From: an uncultured Bacteroidales bacterium
GTDB taxonomy: Bacteria > Bacteroidota > Bacteroidia > Bacteroidales > Paludibacteraceae
DNA length: 6,518 bases
NCBI GenBank assembly: GCA_900321775.1
Contig: ONXE01000109.1
Span: 1-6,518 of the forward strand
Direction of reading: 5' to 3'
The position numbers and the translations under genes were made by a program. The notes beneath the pieces are model-generated. The model saw only the letters and a list, made by a program, of their open reading frames with translations, was not told the origin of the DNA and searched no databases. Shown in pieces: positions 1-6,518 of this stretch. Numbering within the stretch: the first letter of the stretch is position 1; each line of letters begins with the position of its first letter.

Positions 1-507
1 GACCAACTGACCATCCGTGTCAGCAGTTTCGACCATAGTGCCGTGGCTCCTTTCAACATACAAGATGCTCAACTCAGAGACATCCCATATATCATCGACG
101 ACGCCGGACTTCTGGCGTTCCCGGGGATCGGTACAATACCCGCTGAGGGCAAGACGATAGCTGAAATCACGACTCTCCTCCAAGACCATATAGCCACTAT
201 GGCTAAAGGTGCCGTTGTTCGAGTCGAACTGGTTAGTGCTTTCGTAACGGTTATAGGTGAAGTTAAGGCACCCACGCGTATCAAACTCTGCCCGCCGGGA
301 CTAACGCTCGCAGAAGCCATCACAGATGCCGGAGACCTTAGGCCCAACGCTTCCCGCATTGTCACAGTCCTGCGCAAGCAGAAAGATGGAACACAATCCT
401 TCACTGTTGACCTCACAAAGAAGGAGAGCCTCACCTCCCCTGCGTGGCAGTTACTGCCCGGTGATGTCGTATATGTTGCACCTCGACGCGGTCGATTAAT
501 TTATTGA
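1..507 (+). CDS. Polysaccharide export protein (Wza/SLBB family), 3' part
   Basis: Partial gene: the reading frame is open from the first base, so the start, including any lipoprotein signal, lies upstream of the window. A GTG at 43 is internal, because the conserved stretch DQLTIRVSSFD precedes it in frame. The visible 168 residues match the Poly_export domain (about residues 1-90, with IIDDAGLLAFPGIGTI at 31-46, typical of the family) followed by an SLBB-type beta-grasp domain (about 80-160, with VIGEVKAP at 84-91 and PGDVVYVAP at 153-161). Family members form the periplasmic and outer-membrane channel for capsule or exopolysaccharide. The protein stops about seven residues after the last SLBB strand, with no hydrophobic C-terminal helix like the one Wza uses to cross the outer membrane. 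The stop is followed four bases later by the chain-length gene, so the two are very probably co-transcribed. The family is clear; the exact polysaccharide is unknown. Confidence 0.88.
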   Translation, partial: DQLTIRVSSFDHSAVAPFNIQDAQLRDIPYIIDDAGLLAFPGIGTIPAEGKTIAEITTLLQDHIATMAKGAVVRVELVSAFVTVIGEVKAPTRIKLCPPGLTLAEAITDAGDLRPNASRIVTVLRKQKDGTQSFTVDLTKKESLTSPAWQLLPGDVVYVAPRRGRLIY

Positions 508-511
508 CACT

Positions 512-2044
512 ATGCAGATTGACTTAAAAAAAATAGCATTATTGCTGCTTCGCAGATGGTATGTTTTGCTGGCTGCAGTGTTCCTGGGAGGCATTATAGC
601 CGTGTTTGTGTACATGTCCTCCACTCCCAAGTTCCAGGTTACAGCTTCGCTGATGCTGCGCCCACAGGACGACAATGCGCGACCTACGGACGATATGATG
701 CGCGTGATGGGCTTTTCCGGACCCGACAATGTGCAGGATGAGGTAGAGGTGCTGTCCTCCCGTCGCATCTATAGCGAGGCTATTCGAGACCTGGGCTTGC
801 AGGTGAATCAGCGTCGTAAAGTCCGTTTCCGTTGGATTGGCGAGTATGAGGAACGCTCTTGTACCTTGATACTGCCCCCGACCACATTGGACACCCTCAA
901 AGAGGAGTCTCGCATTGACACCCGCTTCGATGGCAAGAACTATTTCCTGACTGTTTATTACGGCAAGAAACGCGTTGGATGGAAAAACAAACAGAAATAT
1001 ACCGCATCCGACGGCGAGACGGTTAACACTATTCTTGGCCCAATCAAGGTTGTCGGCCATGAGCAGAAACCCTATAAAGTATATACCTCTATACTGCCGC
1101 TTGGCGTGGCTGTGATGCAGAAACAGCAAGCCGTAGCAGTAGTTCGCGCCTCGCGCGAGAGTAATATCGTCAACCTTTCTGCCGTTACCGGCATGCCGAG
1201 AATGATGGAGGACTTTCTTACACGCGTCATAGCTTTGTATAACGACTTCTCTGCGCAGGATAAGAACGTCCTTGCAGGGCAGTCTGCGCAGTTTATAGCC
1301 GGACGCTTGGATGTAATTGGCAACGAACTGGACTCTATTGAACAGGCCGTGGAGCAGTATCGCAAGGATCATCTCATCACGGATCTGACGCAAGAGGGTA
1401 TTGTGTATATGCAGGCCTCACAGTCGTACGAAAACCGCGCATCAGACATCCGCACGCAGTTGCGACTTGTGGAGTATATCCGCTCGCTTCTCTCCGACGA
1501 AACAGACCAAACGGCGCTCATTCCCGCCAATCTCGGCATCCTGGATGGCTCGCTGCAAAGCCTCATCATCGACTACAACCATCTCGTCGTGGAGCATATT
1601 CGCCTCTCTCAGTCGGCCTCGGAAAACAACCCTTTGTTCCTCCAACAGCGTGAACAGATAGCGCAGATGCGCAAGAATGTCCTCAAGAGTCTTGACGGGC
1701 AAAAAGAAGGGTTGGAAATCAGCATGAAGAACCTCGAAGCGCAGCAGCGCGAGTGGGACGGCAAGATTGGCCACCTGCCTACGCAGGAACGTGAATATGT
1801 GGAGCTGCGCCGTCAGCAGCAACTCAAAGAAAGTCAGTATCTGTACCTTAGCCAGAAAGGCGAGGAATCGGCTATAATGCTGGCCTCACAGGCCGTGCCC
1901 GCCAAGGTAATCGACTACCCCGCGCAGTTGCCGAAAGTGGTTAGTCCCAAGCCACTTCTCCTGCTCATCGAATGGACGCTGCTGATGCTTGTTCTGGCCT
2001 CAATGGGCATTTTGTTTATCGACCGCAAAAGGCTCTCTATATGA
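512..2044 (+). CDS. Wzz/Wzc-like polysaccharide chain-length determinant, no kinase domain
   Basis: A 510-residue inner-membrane protein of the polysaccharide co-polymerase type, expected to control chain length and link polymerisation to export. The layout is a short cytoplasmic N-terminus, a membrane segment at about 17-36, a long periplasmic region with helical, coiled-coil-like stretches at about 255-290 and 375-450, a GNVR-like segment at about 422-455 (PTQEREYVELRRQQQLKESQ at 423-442), a proline-rich stretch at 469-481 and a second membrane segment at about 480-503. It ends seven residues later at IDRKRLSI, so the BY-type tyrosine kinase domain that follows this membrane segment in Wzc is absent. 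The ATG at 512 is chosen because it puts the N-terminal hydrophobic segment in the usual place; no Shine-Dalgarno sequence is seen. It lies four bases after the export gene and converges with the topoisomerase gene. An A8 run lies at codons 5-8. Confidence 0.88.
   Translation: MQIDLKKIALLLLRRWYVLLAAVFLGGIIAVFVYMSSTPKFQVTASLMLRPQDDNARPTDDMMRVMGFSGPDNVQDEVEVLSSRRIYSEAIRDLGLQVNQRRKVRFRWIGEYEERSCTLILPPTTLDTLKEESRIDTRFDGKNYFLTVYYGKKRVGWKNKQKYTASDGETVNTILGPIKVVGHEQKPYKVYTSILPLGVAVMQKQQAVAVVRASRESNIVNLSAVTGMPRMMEDFLTRVIALYNDFSAQDKNVLAGQSAQFIAGRLDVIGNELDSIEQAVEQYRKDHLITDLTQEGIVYMQASQSYENRASDIRTQLRLVEYIRSLLSDETDQTALIPANLGILDGSLQSLIIDYNHLVVEHIRLSQSASENNPLFLQQREQIAQMRKNVLKSLDGQKEGLEISMKNLEAQQREWDGKIGHLPTQEREYVELRRQQQLKESQYLYLSQKGEESAIMLASQAVPAKVIDYPAQLPKVVSPKPLLLLIEWTLLMLVLASMGILFIDRKRLSI
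526..533 (+). repeat. A8 homopolymer run at codons 5-8 of the chain-length gene
   Basis: Eight consecutive A bases lie 12 bases after the A of the start codon (codons TTA AAA AAA ATA). Losing one A would create an in-frame TAG directly after the run. Gaining one A would shift into a frame that stops at about 741. The run is seen directly; any role in switching is inference. Confidence 0.6.
2000..2044. other. Convergent 45-base coding overlap
   Basis: The last 14 codons plus stop of the chain-length gene (plus strand) are antisense to the last 14 codons plus stop of the topoisomerase gene (minus strand). The two frames share codon boundaries, so codons lie exactly opposite each other. The chain-length stop TGA (2042-2044) lies opposite Ser669 of the topoisomerase, just after the last zinc-ribbon cysteine (Cys668). 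No stem-loop followed by a T-run is visible here for either strand. Confidence 0.85.
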
Positions 2045-4048
2045 GCAACCTTCACGCCAGCGGCTGCAACCGTAGGCCGTGCGTCCCTTGATAACAGTGC
2101 CTTGATGGCAAACCGGACAGAGCATCCCCACTTTGCTCGTCTTCACTTCATATACGACTTCCTGCGTCAGCTGCTTCAGCTCGTCCAGGAAGTCTTTTGC
2201 TTTCATTTCGCCGCGTTCTATCATGCGCAGTTTTTTCTCCCATTGTCCCGTCAGTTCTGCCGACTTCAGTATCGGAGTATGGATGATACGAATCAGTTCT
2301 ACGGCAACAGGAGTGGGGTAGAGACTCTTGCCTTTGCTGACAATATACTTGCGCTGGAACAGTTTCTTGATAATCTCTGCGCGCGTCGAAGGACGGCCTA
2401 TGCCGTTCTCTTTCAGCGCGTCGCGCAACTCTTCGTCTTCCACCAGCTTGCCGGCAGTCTCCATTGCGCGCAGCAGCGTAGCCTCGGTGTAAGGTTTCGG
2501 AGGCGTGGTCTGCTTCTCCAACAGAGAAGGATTGTGAGGACCTGATTCTTTCTCCTTGAATTCAGGCAAGATCTTCTCTTCCTCCTGTTCTTTGTTTTCG
2601 TCTTCGTTTTCGTTTTCGTTTTCCGGTTTCTCGTCGCCGGCGACCCGCCGCTCAAACACCTCCCGCCAGCCCGGGACAAGAATCTGCTTGCCGCTTGTCT
2701 TGAACAACATGCCGTCTCCGTCTTCTTTAGTGCGGTTCTGTTCGTCTGCTACGCAGCCCCAAATAGTAGTCGTGCTGGTCTTGCATTCGGGATAAAAAGC
2801 CGCAATGAAACGCAGTGCCACCATGTCATACACTTTCTTTTCTTCCTCTGTCAGAGCTACAGGAGGCTGTCCCGTCGGAATAATAGCATGGTGGTCCGTC
2901 ACTTTCGAGTTGTCGAACACCTTCTTCGACTTGGGTAACTTCTGCTGCTTGCCGGTCTTCTCCTGTTCTTGTCTCATCAGTTCGCGCAGGCGACCCACTT
3001 GCGGGAAGTGTGCCTCAATACCTTTCAGGATGCCCGGCACTTTCGGGTAGATATCATCGCTCAGGAACGTAGTATCCACGCGTGGATACGTTGTCACATG
3101 TTTCTCGTACAGACTCTGAATCAGGTTTAGGGTCTTGTCTGCCGAGTAACTGTATTTTCTGTTGCACTCTACCTGCAGGCTGGTCAAGTCGAACAATCGA
3201 GGCGCAAACTCCGCTCCTTTCTTCTTCTCCACTTTGGTCACGGTGAAAGGCCATTGCCGGAGTTGTTCCACAAGTTTTGTGCCCTCTTCTGTGGACTGAA
3301 TAGGGTCTATGCCTACACTTTCCTTCTCGTCCTCTTTCTTTACCAGAGCATTGAAGGTGACGCCTCGGTAGTCAGTCTTAATCTCCCAATACGTGCGGGG
3401 TACAAAATGGTCTATCTCCTGCTGGCGGTTAACAATCAGCGCCAAGGTAGGGGTCTGTACGCGCCCTACACTCAGAGGCGCACGGTCGTCTTTGCTTCTG
3501 TTGTTCTTGTAGCGCAGGGTATAGGCCCTCGTGGCATTCATGCCTAACAACCAATCACCAATAGAGCGCATAAGTCCTGCCTCATACAGTCGCTGATATT
3601 CGCTTTGGTCTTTCAGCTTCTGAAAGCCCTCGCGGATAGCATCTTCCGTCAGCGACGAGATCCACAGACGCTTCACAGGGCATTTTGCGCCTGTTTTTTG
3701 CAATACCCAGCGCTGGATCAACTCTCCCTCTTGTCCGGCATCACCGCAGTTGATAATCTCGTCTGCCTGTAGAAACAACGACTGAATAATCTTGAACTGC
3801 TTTTGCACGCCTTTGTCGTCCACTACCTTAATACCAAAACGATTGGGAATCATCGGCAGTGAACTCATGTTCCAGCTCTTCCATTGTTCATTGTAGTCGT
3901 TGGGGTCGAGTAGGGCGCACAGGTGGCCGAAAGTCCAGGTAACCTGATACCCGTTCCCTTCCATATAGCCGTCATGCGCGGTCGTCGCGCCCAACACTTT
4001 GGCGATGTCTTTCCCTACACTGGGTTTCTCTGCAATACAAACAATCAT
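2000..4048 (-). CDS. topB: DNA topoisomerase III (type IA)
   Basis: A 682-residue type IA topoisomerase, which cuts one DNA strand through a tyrosine link and passes another strand through, acting in decatenation and recombination. The Toprim domain starts at the N-terminus (MIVCIAEKPS, with Glu7 and Lys8) and includes DAGQEGE at 103-109. SVGRVQTPTLAL at 193-204 is a family motif. The catalytic tyrosine is Tyr321 in TYPRVDTTFLS. TDHHAIIPT (384-392) and GIGRPSTRAEII (549-560) are further signatures. A variable acidic linker at about 471-500 contains ENENENEDEN. The C-terminus has one C4 zinc ribbon (Cys644, Cys647, Cys661, Cys668). The start is fixed by the canonical N-terminus. It follows the permease gene by 12 bases on the same strand. 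The length suits a chromosomal Bacteroidota TopB; relatives also occur on conjugative elements, but no mobility genes are in view. Confidence 0.95.
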   Translation of the reverse strand: MIVCIAEKPSVGKDIAKVLGATTAHDGYMEGNGYQVTWTFGHLCALLDPNDYNEQWKSWNMSSLPMIPNRFGIKVVDDKGVQKQFKIIQSLFLQADEIINCGDAGQEGELIQRWVLQKTGAKCPVKRLWISSLTEDAIREGFQKLKDQSEYQRLYEAGLMRSIGDWLLGMNATRAYTLRYKNNRSKDDRAPLSVGRVQTPTLALIVNRQQEIDHFVPRTYWEIKTDYRGVTFNALVKKEDEKESVGIDPIQSTEEGTKLVEQLRQWPFTVTKVEKKKGAEFAPRLFDLTSLQVECNRKYSYSADKTLNLIQSLYEKHVTTYPRVDTTFLSDDIYPKVPGILKGIEAHFPQVGRLRELMRQEQEKTGKQQKLPKSKKVFDNSKVTDHHAIIPTGQPPVALTEEEKKVYDMVALRFIAAFYPECKTSTTTIWGCVADEQNRTKEDGDGMLFKTSGKQILVPGWREVFERRVAGDEKPENENENEDENKEQEEEKILPEFKEKESGPHNPSLLEKQTTPPKPYTEATLLRAMETAGKLVEDEELRDALKENGIGRPSTRAEIIKKLFQRKYIVSKGKSLYPTPVAVELIRIIHTPILKSAELTGQWEKKLRMIERGEMKAKDFLDELKQLTQEVVYEVKTSKVGMLCPVCHQGTVIKGRTAYGCSRWREGCSYREPFAVDKQNAH
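2594..2623. repeat. Five-copy hexanucleotide repeat (GTTTTC; GAAAAC on the coding strand)
   Basis: Five tandem six-base units, four identical and one (2600-2605) with a single T-to-C change. On the minus strand they encode Glu-Asn/Asp pairs at residues 476-485 of topoisomerase III, inside its acidic linker. Because the unit is two codons, copy-number change would alter linker length without a frameshift. Confidence 0.85.
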
Positions 4049-4060
4049 AGTGGATGGTAA

Positions 4061-5416
4061 TTAGTGGAGAAAGAGTTGTAATAAGCATATTCCTGTTATA
4101 GCGGCTAAACCCATTACGAGAGTAGCCAACGTTTGTGAGCGATAGCCGTCTTTTACGGACAAGCCGCCAAAGCGGGTTACTACCCAGAAATACGAGTCGT
4201 TGGCGTGTGACACGGTCATCGCGCCGGCACCTATAGCCAGTACGGCCAGACTGATTTCAGTGGAACTTTCCAGCCCCAATGCCGGCAGCAGGGGAGCAAT
4301 CAGTCCGGCTGTAGTCGTAATAGCCACAGTGGACGAACCCTGCGCGCTCTTGAACAATGCGGCAACCAGGAATGGGAATACCACGCCCAAAGTTTGCAGC
4401 ACGGGCGCTTCCTCTGTGATATATTCCATCAGTCCCGAGGCTGCAATAACGCGTCCCAACACGCTGCCCGCTGCCGTGACAAACAGGATAGGTCCTACCG
4501 TGCGTAGCGTCTCGTCGGTCAAGCGGAACAGTTCGGTGCTTTTCCCCGATTTAGCCAGAAGCAATACAGCCAACAATGCTCCCACAGCCAGCGCAATCAT
4601 CGGATGTCCTACCAACAGGCAGAGGTCGCCTGCCCAACCTGACCAATGCAGCATGGCGGCAAGGGAACTCAGCGCCATGAGCACGATAGGAACGATCAGC
4701 GGGGCCAATGAGAATGCAAGCCCCGGAAGTTGCCCAAACCCGGCCTTCAGCGCTTCGTAACTCTCTGCCGTCTGTTCATTGTTGTCGTCGGAGGCCTTAA
4801 TGCGGCGGCCGATAAAACGCGCGTACAGATAGCCCGCTGTCAGCGGAAAGACAGACGTTACCACGCCTAAGCCCATCAGCAGCAGCAAGTCTTCGCCAAT
4901 ACCCAATGTCTGTGCAGCTGCAATCGGCCCGGGGGTAGGGGGAATGAATACATGCGCAATATATAATCCGCAAGCCAGACAAACGGTCAGTGTCACGCTT
5001 GGAGCACCTGTACGCTTGACTAACGCTTTGCGGATGGGATTCAGGATAACGAAACCGCTGTCGCAGAACACGGGAATGGAAACAATCCAACCCATCAGTT
5101 CCAACGCTAACCCGGGACGTTTCTCTCCCACCAGACGGATAACTGCGTCTGCCAGGGTCAGCGCTGCGCCGGTTTGCTCCAGAATAGCCCCAATCAGCGC
5201 GCCAAGAATAATAACAATTCCAATTGAGGTAAACGTTGAAGCAAAGCCTTCGCCAATCACTTTCGGCACTTGCGGCATAGGTATTCCGGCCAATAAGGCC
5301 AACACAAGTGCTACCAGCATGATGCTTAGGAAGGGGTGAATCTTCCACCGCGAGATCATCAGCAACATCAGCACGACTGCCGCTACAAATACTATCAGAA
5401 ATGCTGCTCCTGTCAT
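4061..5416 (-). CDS. gntP: GntP-family sugar-acid permease (probable glycerate or gluconate importer)
   Basis: A 451-residue, strongly hydrophobic inner-membrane protein of the usual GntP-family length, expected to import a sugar acid with protons. Family landmarks are IPVFCDSGFVILNPI (114-128), PPTPGPIAAAQ (159-169), KSAQGSSTVAITTTAG (356-371) and VSHANDSYFWVVTRF (402-416). A hydrophilic loop at about 203-222 (RRIKASDDNNEQTAES) separates the two halves. The substrate cannot be read from sequence alone. The glycerate kinase gene three bases upstream on the same strand makes glycerate the favoured guess over gluconate; this is inference from context. The start at 5414-5416 is supported by a membrane segment beginning a few residues later and by tight coupling to the kinase stop. 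The topoisomerase gene begins 12 bases downstream. Confidence 0.9.
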   Translation of the reverse strand: MTGAAFLIVFVAAVVLMLLMISRWKIHPFLSIMLVALVLALLAGIPMPQVPKVIGEGFASTFTSIGIVIILGALIGAILEQTGAALTLADAVIRLVGEKRPGLALELMGWIVSIPVFCDSGFVILNPIRKALVKRTGAPSVTLTVCLACGLYIAHVFIPPTPGPIAAAQTLGIGEDLLLLMGLGVVTSVFPLTAGYLYARFIGRRIKASDDNNEQTAESYEALKAGFGQLPGLAFSLAPLIVPIVLMALSSLAAMLHWSGWAGDLCLLVGHPMIALAVGALLAVLLLAKSGKSTELFRLTDETLRTVGPILFVTAAGSVLGRVIAASGLMEYITEEAPVLQTLGVVFPFLVAALFKSAQGSSTVAITTTAGLIAPLLPALGLESSTEISLAVLAIGAGAMTVSHANDSYFWVVTRFGGLSVKDGYRSQTLATLVMGLAAITGICLLQLFLH

Positions 5417-5419
5417 AGT

Positions 5420-6496
5420 TTACTGTCTTTTTGATACAATCCGTGCAACGGTCTCTTGTATATTGCGTTTCGCTACCTCCGGACGCATAGCCTCTTCCAA
5501 TGGAAGGTGGGGTGGGTTGATGCAGACTGCTTCGGCAAAACCGGCTTGACACAATGTTTCCGCGTCGCTGATCTTTCCTGCAATCAGACATACAGGCGCC
5601 TTGCCCGAATGGTGCAAAATACCTACAGGCAGTTTGCCCATCAGGGTCTGTCGGTCCGAGGCACCTTCTCCGGTAAAGATGAGGTCTGCGCCCTGAACCA
5701 AGCTGTCGAAACCGATAGTCTCTAACAGTAAGTCTATGCCGGAACGGCGTTCTGCGCGCAGGTACTGCATGAGTGCGTAGCCCAGCCCGCCGGCCGCACC
5801 GGCTCCGGCCTCTTGGGAACAATCATAGCCCATGTGCTGGGCTGATTCCTCGGCAAAGACCTTGGCGCGTTTGTCCAGTTCTTCTACCATCTCCGGCGTC
5901 GCGCCTTTCTGCGGGCCATAGACTGCCGCCGCACCATTCTCTCCACATAGCGGATTATTGACGTCCGAAGCAATAACGAACCGTAGGGTGGGGTGGCTGT
6001 CCAAAAGAGGAATAGTTGTTCCGTGCTCGTTGCTCTTTGTTTGTGTAGCTTCCAGCGCTTTCACCATTCCTATTCCGGCGTCGCTCGTGCCGCTTCCTCC
6101 GAGTCCGACAATGATCTCCTCTGCACCTTTGCTAACGGCGTCCAGGATTAACTCTCCAACGCCGTAACTTGTAGCTATGAGCGGATTACGCTCCTCTTCG
6201 TTTAAGCGCCAGAGGCCACAGGCTTCGGCCACTTCTATCACCGCCGTCTGCCCGTTCAGCAAGTACTTGGCACTTACTTCGCGCATTAGCGGATCATGAA
6301 CTTGCACGCTTTGTATCGTCCCGCCAATAGCAGCGTAGAAAGCCTCCATGAAGCCCTCTCCGCCGTCACTCACGGTTACTTCTTTCACCTCAGCGTCAGG
6401 CCACGCCTTACTAACACCCGCCGCGGCTGCAGCATTGGCTTCCGCCGAGCGCAGGCAACCCTTAAACGAATCTATAGCTACTACAACTCTTTTCAT
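5420..6496 (-). CDS. garK: Glycerate 2-kinase (GarK/GlxK family, type 1)
   Basis: A 358-residue cytoplasmic kinase that should convert D-glycerate and ATP to 2-phosphoglycerate, feeding glycolysis. Family motifs in order are MKRVVVAIDSFKG (1-13), VSDGGEGF (42-49), GLGGSGTSDAGIGM (131-144), ASDVNNPLCGENGAA (176-190) followed by VYGPQKGA (192-199), GAGAAGGLG (231-239) and TGEGASDRQTLMGKLPVG (275-292). The start is firm because MKxVVAxDSFKG is the standard N-terminus. Length is about 20 residues below the usual ~380, with the shortening probably at about 150-172. It is the first gene of a minus-strand operon with the permease three bases downstream. A TAACTTTG promoter element ends four bases before the ATG, suggesting a leaderless mRNA. 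GarK and GlxK paralogs cannot be told apart by sequence here, so the symbol is a family label. Confidence 0.93.
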   Translation of the reverse strand: MKRVVVAIDSFKGCLRSAEANAAAAAGVSKAWPDAEVKEVTVSDGGEGFMEAFYAAIGGTIQSVQVHDPLMREVSAKYLLNGQTAVIEVAEACGLWRLNEEERNPLIATSYGVGELILDAVSKGAEEIIVGLGGSGTSDAGIGMVKALEATQTKSNEHGTTIPLLDSHPTLRFVIASDVNNPLCGENGAAAVYGPQKGATPEMVEELDKRAKVFAEESAQHMGYDCSQEAGAGAAGGLGYALMQYLRAERRSGIDLLLETIGFDSLVQGADLIFTGEGASDRQTLMGKLPVGILHHSGKAPVCLIAGKISDAETLCQAGFAEAVCINPPHLPLEEAMRPEVAKRNIQETVARIVSKRQ

Positions 6497-6500
6497 GCCG

Positions 6501-6508
6501 CAAAGTTA
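6501..6508 (-). promoter_or_regulatory. Bacteroidota-type -7 promoter element (TAACTTTG) for garK
   Basis: On the minus strand the sequence reads TAACTTTG, a perfect match to the Bacteroides -7 consensus TAnnTTTG, followed by CGGC and then the garK ATG. With usual spacing, transcription would start at or within a few bases of the ATG. The -33 TTTG element would lie beyond the window end, so only half of the promoter can be checked. It probably drives garK, gntP and perhaps topB. Confidence 0.7.
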
Positions 6509-6518
6509 CTGCTTTTTT

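Noticed and set aside
1230..1237. TAGCTTTG, a match to the -7 promoter consensus on the plus strand
   Set aside because: It lies inside the chain-length gene, there is no TTTG at the -33 spacing upstream, and no gene starts nearby.
539..1393. Long minus-strand open frame (284 codons) opposite the chain-length gene
   Set aside because: The protein has no recognisable motifs and lies antisense to a well-supported gene; it is explained by codon bias on the other strand.
2028..2060. Possible terminator hairpin between the convergent genes
   Set aside because: Only a four-base stem (GCTC/GAGC at about 2032-2046) with no T-run is present, too weak to call.
4200..4760. 186-codon plus-strand frame opposite gntP
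   Set aside because: Its low-complexity Ala/Thr/Ser/Pro composition mirrors hydrophobic codons of the permease on the other strand; no family signal.
4931..4942. GGGGGTAGGGGG, possible G-quadruplex half
   Set aside because: Only two G-runs are present, and the sequence is explained by the conserved proline codons of the GntP motif PPTPGP.
4797..5822. 341-codon minus-strand open frame spanning the garK/gntP junction
   Set aside because: It is arginine- and serine-rich out-of-frame sequence overlapping two genes with clear family motifs.

Overview
The window looks like a gene-dense chromosomal stretch from a Bacteroidales bacterium (Bacteroides/Prevotella-like). Evidence: a TAnnTTTG-type promoter element directly before the one visible operon start, no recognisable Shine-Dalgarno sequences before any start codon, and Bacteroidota-style protein variants, such as a topoisomerase III Toprim motif reading DAGQEGE. 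I did not recognise the species.

Layout: five protein genes fill almost the whole window in two convergent blocks. Block 1 (plus strand, 1-2044) is the distal end of an exopolysaccharide or capsule export operon: the 3' part of a Wza-like polysaccharide export protein, then four bases later a Wzz/Wzc-like chain-length determinant without a tyrosine kinase domain. Block 2 (minus strand, read from 6496 down to 2000) is glycerate 2-kinase, then a GntP-family permease 3 bases later, then DNA topoisomerase III 12 bases later. The two blocks meet tail to tail with a 45-base overlap of coding ends at 2000-2044.

How the genes work together: in block 1 the export protein should form the outer-membrane/periplasmic part, and the chain-length protein the inner-membrane/periplasmic part, of a polysaccharide secretion machine. 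In block 2 the permease probably brings in glycerate (or a related sugar acid), which the kinase turns into 2-phosphoglycerate for glycolysis. The topoisomerase is a DNA decatenation/repair enzyme and probably shares the transcript only by position.

Non-coding DNA is minimal: 508-511, 4049-4060, 5417-5419 and 6497-6518. No RNA genes, insertion sequences, CRISPR arrays or intrinsic terminators were seen. I found no clearly new biological system. The points most worth a second look are the apparently leaderless glycerate kinase promoter, the convergent gene overlap, the missing C-terminal parts in both polysaccharide proteins, two slippage-prone simple repeats, and a changed Toprim metal-binding residue in the topoisomerase.
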